The position numbers and the translations under genes were made by a program. A DNA stretch of 64,000 nucleotides from Ahniella sp. (lineage in GTDB: Bacteria > Pseudomonadota > Gammaproteobacteria > Xanthomonadales > Ahniellaceae), in contig JADJRU010000003.1 of the NCBI GenBank assembly GCA_016712105.1, forward strand, positions 124,001-188,000, given 5' to 3'. The notes under the pieces are model-generated. The model was not told the origin of the DNA. It saw nothing but the letters and a program-made list of their open reading frames with translations, and made no database searches. Position 1 is the first letter of the stretch. Every line of letters starts with the position of its first letter. Shown here in pieces: positions 1-9,049 of the stretch.

Positions 1-3000
1 CCGAATCTCGAAGACCTGTTGATGAGCGCCAATGGCCTCTATCAACTCCGGTACTCCGATAACCAGTTCAGCCCACACTATATGCCGGCGTCGCAAGTTC
101 AGTTCGCGGCCGACGCGCTCGACCGATCGGGCACCTCAAGCACGGGCTTTCCGCTTGGCCACCATGCCGGCTTCGCGAATCTGGGCCTGCGGGCACCATT
201 CTTCCTGGGCGGCGTCCGCGACGTGACGTTCTGGGACTGCAAGGACCCGGAAGACGAGGAGGCTTTCGACTGTGACAACGGCTTTGCCGTGCTCGAGCAG
301 ATCATCATGCCTTCGCCGACCTACCGGGCGCGTTCGTCCTCGTGCATCCGGATGATCATCGGCCACGAGTTGTTCCACCATGTCGAGTTTGCCTACACCA
401 ACGCCGGTGGCGGTTCCGGCTGTGGTGAGACATTCGGCATCACTGCCTGCGAGGGCCAGGCTCGCGCGATGCAGGACAAGGTCTACTCGGACCTCGATCT
501 GTCGCCCGGCTCCAGTTGTATTGCCGGATTCCAGACCGAAGTGAATGCTTATCTCGGCAGCCCCGACCGTGATCTGTGGAGCAGCGGCTACGCCAGCGCA
601 CTCTTCTGGACCTACCTGATGGAGCAGTACGGTACGTTCAACGAAGAGCCCTATCGGGGCGCCGACTTCATCACCGCCTGGTGGGAACTGGCCGAGGACC
701 GCGTGGCGGATCCCGACGTGTACGGCATCACTGCCGACACCATCAAACTGTTCGAGCCCGACGCCACGCTGCTCAACACCTATCACGACTTCACGATCGC
801 CAATCTGCTGAAGGATTTCACGCTGTCCGGCATTCCTGCCGATGCACGTGCCCGCTACAGCTACATTGATGAATTGCCGCACCTGAACCAGAACAACCTG
901 ATGAAGTTCAATGCGGTGAAGATGACCGCAACAGCGACGGTCGGCGCGAATCAGACGGGTACGCTGGACTTCGACGCGCAACAATTCGGCGGTGACTATC
1001 TGCGATTCAACGTGGGTTCGTGCCCGGCGGGCAACACGCTGGAATTCCAGCTCAAGCCGGATCCGACGACACCGAACCCCACACCGACCACGCAGGCGCT
1101 GATTTCGCTGGTGTTGGTGAAAGCCCCGAACGTGCCGGTACGCCTCTACAAATGGCGGGCCAACACCGCCAAGGTCAGCGCCGTGCAACCGGTTGGAACG
1201 CCGTACCAGCAGGCCTACTTCATCGTTGCTGGCCGTAACGGCCATTACGCCGGTCGGGCGACGGCTCAGTGCAAACCGGGGCCACTCGCTCCGATCGTGC
1301 AATTTGCCGGTGTCCAGAATCCGCAAGCGCCAAGCGGTTCGCGCCTGGGGACCGTGCACGTGCAGGTGCCTGACGGCGCCGCACCAAACAACTCGGTAAT
1401 CGGCTTGTCCGCCAGCGATCTTCGAGTCCGCGTCGGCGGCGTCGACGCCGTAGTCGAGTCGTTCGTTCCGCAAGGTGACGGTTATCGCCTGCGGTTTCGT
1501 CAACCCGCGCTGAGCGGCCCGGGTCCGTTTCCGGTGGCCGTGGACATCGGTACCCAATCCACCACGCTTGCGAATGCGATCCGGATTGACGACCCGAAAC
1601 CTGAGGTTGCCTTCGTTCTGGACTTGACCAGCAGCATGCCGACTCAGGCCATGCTGCTGCCGGCGGTTCAGAAGATACGTGAAGCTGCGGCGCGGATGAG
1701 CACACAGTCCCGTGTTGCTGTAATCGGTTTCGCCGGCAACGGTGTGGAACCGGATCTTGATGCGACCGTTCTGTTGCCACTGGCGCCTTTGTCGGCCAGC
1801 CAGCGCGGCACTCTGGAATCCGTGCTCGGATCCCTGTCGGCCAGTACTCAGTCAGCGGGTGCACCCGGTGATGGTGTCCAGGCGGCAATCGACCAATTCA
1901 CGGCTCAGGGTGGAACCGGGCCAAAATCGATCGTGCTCATGACCGACGGCGGCATCGGCGAAGGCCGCGGCCTGGCTGATCTGCTTCCGGCATTACGCGC
2001 TGGCGGCATTGCCGTGCACGTCATTGCTTTCGGTCCGCGCACCGATCAGCCGTTCCTGGATCGCCTTGCCCGGTCCACCGGCGGCACGTTCCACTATATC
2101 CCGACGTTTGCTGCCGGCCCGGAGGCTGCGGGCGGCTGATCTGGCAGCAAATGCTGTTGATGCCGCCGCCAGGGGTGAACATGTCCTCCTGGCGCGGCAA
2201 GTTCCGGTGCCAGCAGGTGCGCCGGTCGATTCGATCGTTCGCCTGGATCCTGCGTTCCTCGGCACACAAGGTGCGGTGGTGTTCAGCATCGAGACACCCA
2301 ATGACCAGCCTTCCTTGCCCTCGTCGATCCGATTGTTCCGACCAGACACGTCGGAAGTGCTGAGCGGCGCTGGGGTCGAAATCGTCGACACCCCGCGCGG
2401 CCGTCACTTCCGTCTGGAATCGGCCAATCTGGGTGATTGGCGCGTGCAGGTTGCACCGAGCGTGGCCGGTGGCGGCACGCAGGTCAAACTCGAAACCATC
2501 GTGGATGCCGCGCGTATTCCGGCTTTGCAACTGTCGCTTGCGCCGACGTCGCCCGACACCGATGGCCTCTGGCGTCTCGGTACCCAGCTTCAGAGTGAGC
2601 TCTTGCCGACGCCGCCGCAGGCTGCTGCCGGCGGAGTCCATGTGGCGGCAGGTGATCTCAACATCGTGGCCACCGTGCAGCGCCCGGATGGTGAATCGGA
2701 CACGCTCGATTACCAGTACCGCCCAAAGCGCAGTGAGGTGAATATGGGCGCGACCACCGAGACGTGGTACACGGGCCTGGAGTTCCAGGATGCCGGATCG
2801 GATACCGGATTCGTGGAAAACCCCATGTCCGCTGGCCAACGCGGCAGCTATCGTTTGCTGATCGACACGACATTCGGCAATCCGGCAAGCCCTTATGTCC
2901 TTCGCACCACGGCCAGTTATGCCGTGCTGGCGCAGACCATCGATACTGATCTGGACACACTGCCGGACGCCTATGAACGCGATCGCAGTTGCCTCGATCC

Positions 3001-4057
3001 GCAAACGGCTGCAGTCGGTTCCGATCCGGATGCCGATGGCCTCAACACCGTCGATGAGCGTCGCCATGGTACGGATCCATGTCTCGCCGACACCGACGAG
3101 GGTGGCGAAACGGATGGCTCCGAAGTAACCCGAGGCCGCGACCCGCTGAACGGAACGGACGATGCCATCGGCGCGCTTGAGCATGTCGAGATCGTCTCGC
3201 GCCTCAGCCAGCACGAACAGCATGACCCGCTGCCACCACTGGCAACCACCCTGCGGTTCGATGTGGGCCCGGGCTTCGAGTCGGTGGCCGTTGCACGCGC
3301 GACAAGCGTCCAGGGCCCGTATCAGCTCTTCACCACGCTCTCGGGCGCATCCCTCAACGGTCGTTATGTCGATACCGGGCTGGTTGCTGGCCAAACCTAT
3401 TGCTACATCCTGCAGCCACGCACGGCGACCGGTGCCGAGGGGGTTCCGAGTGATGCAGTGTGTGCGGTTGCCCGCGCCGACATGACCGCGCCTACGGGCA
3501 TGATCACGCTCGAAGACGGTGCACGGAGCTCCAGCAAGACGGTGCTGTCTGCGCAGATCGACTTCGACAACGAATCATCCGTTGGCGCATCGATGCGGCT
3601 CATCCGTCCTGATGGCAGCGACACCGGCTGGACCCCGCTTGCGCCGATGGCCACTCTCGACACCACGAGCCTGCCGCGCCCGGGCTCGGCGCTGGTCCAA
3701 CTGCAATTGCGTGATGCCGCGGGCAACGAATCGGAATGGTATGTCGACGAAATCGACCTGGTGGCCGCAGCCACGGTCGGTGGTGTGACCGGTTTGGTCC
3801 AGGGACTTGGTGCTCCCCTGCCGCTGGCCTTGGCACGGGTGCTCGGCGACGACACACTGCCGTCAACCATGGCTGCCGGTGATGGCCGATTCCAGCTCGA
3901 GGATCTGCCGCCCGGCACCTACACGATCGAGATTTCCCATCCGGGATTCCTGACCGCACAACGCTCGGTGACGATCGGCGGCGGCGTGGTGGACGACATC
4001 GGTTTGGTCACGCTCGAGCCGGTGTCGGTGACAGTGTTCTCGGATTCGTTCGAATGA
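1..4057 (+). CDS. Exported multidomain protein: HExxH region, VWA domain, Ca-binding repeats (5' partial, frameshifted)
   Basis: The frame is open from base 1, so the N-terminus lies outside the window. An HELFHH motif (HExxH, bases 364-381) suggests a zinc-peptidase-like N-terminal region. A von Willebrand A domain spans about 1600-2130, with a MIDAS-like DLTSS and a later LMTDGG. The frame stops at 2139, but coding continues without a break in frame 2 from about 2105, so one indel near 2105-2139 splits what is best read as one gene. About 2945-3150 has Asp-rich thrombospondin-3-like repeats (DTDLDTLPDAYERD), and about 3775-4020 resembles a carboxypeptidase-regulatory-like beta domain (DLPPGTYTIEI). 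The protein ends VTVFSDSFE, a tail shared with other exported proteins here. Substrate is unknown, and the peptidase activity is only a suggestion. Confidence 0.75.
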
Positions 4058-4122
4058 CGTGACCCGACCAACACGGGGTGGGCGTTGCTACAGTGCCCAT
4101 CCCGATCCCGGGCTCAACAGTC

Positions 4123-6859
4123 ATGTCGATGACCCCCGAACGTTTTCAACAAGTCCGAATCGTCTTTGAGTCGGCGCTGGCACAAGACCCGTCAGGACGC
4201 GAGGCATGGCTCGCCAAAGCCTGTGCCGGCGACGACGCGCTGCTCGAAGCGGTCCAACGGATGCTTGCAGCCGATGCACACGCCGAGAGCGAGAACGAAT
4301 CGCTGATCGACCTGCCCGATTCCATGGCGGAACAGGTCATCGACAGTGATACCGAGGCAGGGGATGCCCTGCATGGCAAACGTTTTGGTCCTTACACCCT
4401 GATCCGCACCTTGGGTCAGGGCGGCATGGGTCAGGTCTATCTGGCTGAACGCAGTGATGGTTCGTTCCGGCAGGAAGTTGCCGTCAAGGTCGTGCGCGAA
4501 GGCTGGGACCACCTGGAATTGCTGGAGCGATTCCGGCGCGAGCGGCAGATCCTCGCCTCCTTGAACCATCCGAACATCGCGCGATTGCTGGATGGCGGCG
4601 CCAGTGACACGGGCGAACCCTACCTGGTGATGGAGTACGTCGACGGGGTGTCGATCGGCGAGTACTGTGATCGCGAGCGCCTGTCGATCCCGGCCCGTGT
4701 GCGGCTCTTCAGCGATGTCTGTGCCGCGGTCGGATACGCGCATCAGCGGCTGGTGGTCCATCGTGATCTGAAGCCGTCGAATATCCTGGTCACGCGCGAT
4801 GGCACGGTGAAGTTGCTCGACTTCGGCATTGCCCGGCTGCTGGCTGCCGATGCGACGATCACTGCACCGCGCGATCGCCTGTTCACGATCGGCTATGCAG
4901 CACCCGAGCAGATTCGCGGCGAGATCCCCAGTGTGTCGGTTGATGTCTATGCACTCGGCCTCCTGTTGTACGAACTGTTGACTGGACAACGGGCTTACGG
5001 CCGCACTGCCTCGACTCCGGCCGCGTACGAACGCGAAGTATTGACGGTTGAGCCCACGCCGCCCTCGCGTGCTGCCGCCGACCTGACGGACGCAACCTGT
5101 GAACGGGCAGCAAGCCGCGGCTTGGCGCCTGCGCACTGGCCCAACAATTGAGTGGCGATCTGGATGCGATCGTCATGCGCGCGTTGCGCAAGGAACCCGA
5201 TGCAAGATACGCAACGGTCAACGATTCGCCGACGACCTATCGGCGTTCCTGGCGCATCGGCCCGTGGCGGCGCGTCGCGGCAATCGGCGGTATCGAATGG
5301 CACGGTTCGTTCAAAGGCATGCTTTGGCGGTTCGGTCTGTCGGGTGCGGACTGGTGTCCCTGATCGGCGGCCTGGGGGTGTCCCTGTGGGCAGCCGATCA
5401 GGCTCGGGTCCAGCGTGATCTGGCGCAGGCCGAAGCCCGAAAGTCGCGTGCAGTCGCGGATTTCATGATCGACGTGTTCGGAGCCGCTGATCCCGCCATG
5501 GTGGATGGTGCCGATCTGACGCCGCGCGACCTTCTCGTTCAAGGCGCTCGGCGGCTTGGAGAAGACAACGATCTCGACACTTCAACCCGATCGGCGCTCA
5601 GGCTCGCGATCGGATCGGCCCAACTCGGCATTTCCGAGTACGAACCCGGCCTGGAGCAAATGCAGGCCGCTGTCACTGAGGCCGTTGCAGCCGGCGACGC
5701 GCTGGTGGAACTGGAGGCACGTCTTGGTCTTGGTGTTGCGCTCAACAAGCTCCAACGCAGCGAAGAAGCCATCGCCCAATACGATCTGGCTCGCGCCATT
5801 GGAAAACGTCTGCCCGACCTGGCCGCAAAAACGGACGAAGAGATCGACTATTTTCGCGCGATCGAGCTAGGCCGCTTGGACCGCAAGGCCGAATCGGTGC
5901 AGGTACTGAAGACAGTTTATGGCCGACGATTGGCCCGATTGGGGCCTGGGGAGCCGCTGACGATTCAGGTGGCCACCACGCTCGCGTACTATCTCGGCAA
6001 TCTCAAGCGTGCCGATGAAGGTATCTTGATCACGGAGCCGAGTTATCAAGCGGCGCGGGCACGTGCGGGCTTGCCGCTGCGGTGGCTCAAGGACATCGTG
6101 TCGGCTCATGCCTACATGCTCCTGCTGGACAAGCGACCCGAGGCATCGTCCCTGTTCGAGGAAGCTCGGTCGATCGACGAGCGGGTCTACGGCAAGGGCC
6201 ATCCCGGAACCGTCGTGACCATGAACAATGTGGCTTTCGCGATGAGTTCCGGCGGTGACCATGCCCGTGCCGCCGCCATCATCGAGGAAGTAATCACCAT
6301 TCGGCGGGGCATGAAACTGGAACAGAATCAGGATCTTGCGTTCTCGCTGATCAACGCAGCCAACATGTGGCGCAAGGCAGGGAAGTTCGAGCGCGCCATC
6401 GAGCGGGCGCGCGAGGGTATCGCCATCTATGTGGCGCGCAATGACGGGTTCTACCGGCAAGCACAAAAGGGTCGCTGGAGCCTGGCGCTGGCGCTTGAAG
6501 CAACCGGTCAGTGGCAGGAAGCGTTACGCGAAATGTCGGAACTTCTGCCCTACACGGAGGATGGACGCAGCACGGAATTTTCGGGCCCCGATGCGGCCTT
6601 GCCCTGGCTTACCGCGGCGCGGATCGAGGCACGCTTGCATGCGGTCGATCCAGGCTGCTTGAAAGCACGCCGTGTCCTGACCATCGACGCTGCCGAAGAA
6701 ACGGCAACTGAGGCCAGGATATTGCTGGCAATGTGCCAAGCCAGGCATGGCGATGATTTGGCCTCGCACGACACCTTGCCCGTGCTCGCATCGGATGACG
6801 CCTTGCTGGCAAAGATCGATCCGTTCGTGCGCGATTGGTATGTGACTCAGAAACGATGA
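4123..6859 (+). CDS. Transmembrane Ser/Thr protein kinase with C-terminal TPR-like region (two frameshifts)
   Basis: A Hanks-type kinase domain lies at about 4387-5230: GQGGMGQVYL glycine loop, EVAVKVV with the ATP lysine, HRDLKPSN catalytic loop, DFG, and APEQ. A membrane segment (LVSLIGGLGVSLW, about 5350-5390) follows, then an Ala-rich TPR-like sensor region. Reading starts in frame 1, moves to frame 3 near 5141 (LAQQLSGDLDAIVMRAL) and to frame 2 near 5218, where one added C restores VQRFADDLSAFLAH. This is the layout of kinases that accompany TIGR02999-type ECF sigma factors, and such a sigma gene follows 75 bp downstream. The start at 4123 (MSMTPERF) is preferred over GTG 4078 because it begins the conserved N-terminal region. 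Targets are unknown. Confidence 0.85.
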
Positions 6860-6934
6860 ATGCCACTCGGCTTGTCATGCGAATCGCGTACACTCGCCGG
6901 ACGTTCCCCGCAAGGCCGAACACGATTGGGACCC

Positions 6935-7512
6935 ATGACCGAAGAACGCGACGATTTCCTGACCGATCGAATCCGGCAGTCCGCTGATGACCCTCAGGCA
7001 CGCGCCAGCGCGCTCGAGCGTGTGTATGCCGACCTGTTGAAGATCGCGCGCGCCGAACTGTCCAGGCACCAACGCGGCAACACGCTCAACACCCGCGCAC
7101 TGGTCAACGAGGCCTACATCAAGCTGTTCGCCGGCACCGGCCTCGAGTACAGCAGCCGCAAACACTTCTTCGCGACCGCGGCACGCGCCATGCGTCAGGT
7201 GGTGATTTCGTATGCCCGGCAGCGACTGGCAGATTGCCGCGGTGCCGGTGCCGAACACGTATCGATCGACGACCTTGAGGCGCATGCCCTGCCCGTGGAA
7301 GCCGGGCGGAAAAAGCTCATCGCCGTCGATGCGGCCATGGCCAAACTGGCCGCACTCGACGCGCGACTCGCGGAAGTCATCGAGCTGCGATTTTTGCCGG
7401 CATGGAAGTCGAGGAACTCGCGGAAGTGCTCGGGTGTATCGGTACCAACGATCGTCCGCGACACACGCACGCTCGGGCGTTCCTGCAAGCGGAACTGGAC
7501 GCAGCATCCTGA
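6935..7512 (+). CDS. ECF sigma factor, TIGR02999-like family (three small indels near the 3' end)
   Basis: The protein opens MTEERDDFLTDRI and carries sigma region 2 (VNEAYIKLF, RKHFFATAARAMRQVVISYARQR), which is characteristic of the ECF group usually encoded with Ser/Thr kinases. Region 4 is scrambled as given. Adding one T at the TTTTT run near 7391 restores FFAGMEVEELAEVLG, removing a T near 7437 gives VSVPTIVRD, and adding a G near 7469 gives ARAFLQAELDAAS with a stop at 7510-7512. The corrected length, about 191 residues, suits the family. It would direct RNA polymerase to a dedicated promoter set. Its job is probably linked to the upstream kinase. No anti-sigma factor is visible. Confidence 0.85.
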
Positions 7513-7558
7513 CGGGCGCAGATCAGCGCAGCTTCGACGCTGTGCGCAGTCCTGCACT

Positions 7559-8782
7559 TCAAGACTCGAAATCGCTGCCGAAAATCGTCACTCCGGGCGC
7601 CTGATCGATACGCGCCGTATACAGGCCGCCGGTCACGTAGACCTGGTTCTCGCTGCCCAGAGTCATCCCCGCAGTGCTGCCTCCGGGCAGGAGTTTCGAC
7701 CACGCCGTCGTGCCGTCGGCGTTGACCTTGACGACACCCATGTCCGTGAGCGTCGACCCACTGACGTAAGCGGCGCCGTCGGGATCGATCAGCATCGCCG
7801 AGTGCAGGAGCAAGCCGTTGCCGCTGGCGTCCGGGTTGGTCCACAACCCATCGCCGATCGCGCTGTACTTGGCGACGGCAACACCGCCGGTGCCGGAATT
7901 CGGGAAGCCGCTGATCACCGGGTCGCCCGCAGGGGTCACTTCCACACGGAACGCACTCATCGGATGGGTGCGTTCCCACAAGGTTGCCCCGGTCGGGGAG
8001 ACCTTGCGAAGCCTGGAGCCCTGCCCCGTGTCCGGATCTGCGAACACAAGGTAACTATTGCCGAGGGCATCGCCGGCGATATCGCCGATGGTCAGGCTCG
8101 TGATGCCGGTGAGTGACCAGACGGTTTGGCCTGAGGCATCAATCCGCACGAAGCCTTGCATCGAGCCGAACAGACTCCGTGCCGCGATCACGAACTGGCC
8201 GTCGGGCGTGCGCTTGAGCATGGTGGGTGCACCCACGCCGATGCTGTCACACCAGATCCAACCCGGGCTGCCATCGGGGTTGAATTGCCGAACGGTACTC
8301 ACCAGGCCGCCCGGACATACACCCAGACCGAGGACATGGGCCCGGTTCTGCGGGTCCATCACGACCCGCCGCGTGGACGATCCGTCGAAATCGTTGCCGT
8401 AGACGCGCCGCCACACCAGTTGCCCGTCTGCATCAAATTTCATCAGCAGGCTTGCTGCGTTGACCGGGTTCGCGAAACCCGATCGGATGGTGCCCGACAC
8501 CAGCACCGCACCCAGCGTGTCGGCGGCGACGAAAGTGGCGACCTCGTGACGGGTGTTGTCCAGGTTGTCGAAACGCGCTTCCCACTGCAACGCTCCAGCT
8601 GCATTGCGCTTGGCCACGTAGATATCTCCCGCCGGGTTGTAGTCCCAACGCGCGGTGAAGACGTTGTCGATCGTGTCCCGTGCCACCGCCACGCCGCCTG
8701 GTTCGTTGCTCCAGGCGGTGGTTTGTGCCAGCGAGGTTTGGCTCGCCAAGGCCATCATGAACACGGCAATGGACCTGTTCAT
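7559..8782 (-). CDS. Exported SBBP/beta-propeller-like repeat protein
   Basis: The product is 407 residues with a clear signal peptide (MNRSIAVFMMALASQTSLAQ). The body has repeating units of the type GDIYVAKRNAAGALQWEARF and DPQNRAHVLG, separated by Trp and Asp-Gly turns, as in SBBP-type beta-propellers. It ends GVTIFGSDFES, close to the F-x-x-x-F-E tail of other exported proteins in this window. The gene is convergent with the sigma factor, with 46 bp between stops, and sits downstream of the FG-GAP gene on the same strand. It is unfragmented. A role at the cell surface or outside the cell is likely, but no ligand can be named. Confidence 0.8.
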   Translation of the reverse strand: MNRSIAVFMMALASQTSLAQTTAWSNEPGGVAVARDTIDNVFTARWDYNPAGDIYVAKRNAAGALQWEARFDNLDNTRHEVATFVAADTLGAVLVSGTIRSGFANPVNAASLLMKFDADGQLVWRRVYGNDFDGSSTRRVVMDPQNRAHVLGLGVCPGGLVSTVRQFNPDGSPGWIWCDSIGVGAPTMLKRTPDGQFVIAARSLFGSMQGFVRIDASGQTVWSLTGITSLTIGDIAGDALGNSYLVFADPDTGQGSRLRKVSPTGATLWERTHPMSAFRVEVTPAGDPVISGFPNSGTGGVAVAKYSAIGDGLWTNPDASGNGLLLHSAMLIDPDGAAYVSGSTLTDMGVVKVNADGTTAWSKLLPGGSTAGMTLGSENQVYVTGGLYTARIDQAPGVTIFGSDFES

Positions 8783-8996
8783 GTGAACACCAGACGGACA
8801 ATACTCGGGGCTGACTGCCGCTTAGGGCTGCAGCCCAACGAAGCGCTGGATCGCTCTACCTTGCGTTTCATGATCAGGGCCCTCCGACTGTGTGTCGACT
8901 ACTCTGATCCCCTCACACAGTGGAGTTTGTGACCTAAGTCAACGAGACCGGCGACTGATCGTTCTAAGCCCTCTTCGCCGATTGGTTCACTGGATC

Positions 8997-9023
8997 ATGC
9001 GTCGGCGAGACGCGCCGACGCAT
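8997..9023. terminator. Perfect 11-bp stem hairpin between two minus-strand genes
   Basis: ATGCGTCGGCG, a five-base loop AGACG, then the exact reverse complement. It lies about 27 bp beyond the stop of the FG-GAP gene on the minus strand, where a terminator would be expected, but there is no T-run on either side. It may be a Rho-assisted stop or an RNA-stabilising hairpin. Confidence 0.45.
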
Positions 9024-9049
9024 GGGTTGCAGGCTTCGCGCCTTTGCCA

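Noticed and set aside
136..1557. Long open frame opposite the VWA gene
   Set aside because: Shadow of a high-GC gene; Arg/His-rich, no domain or start site.
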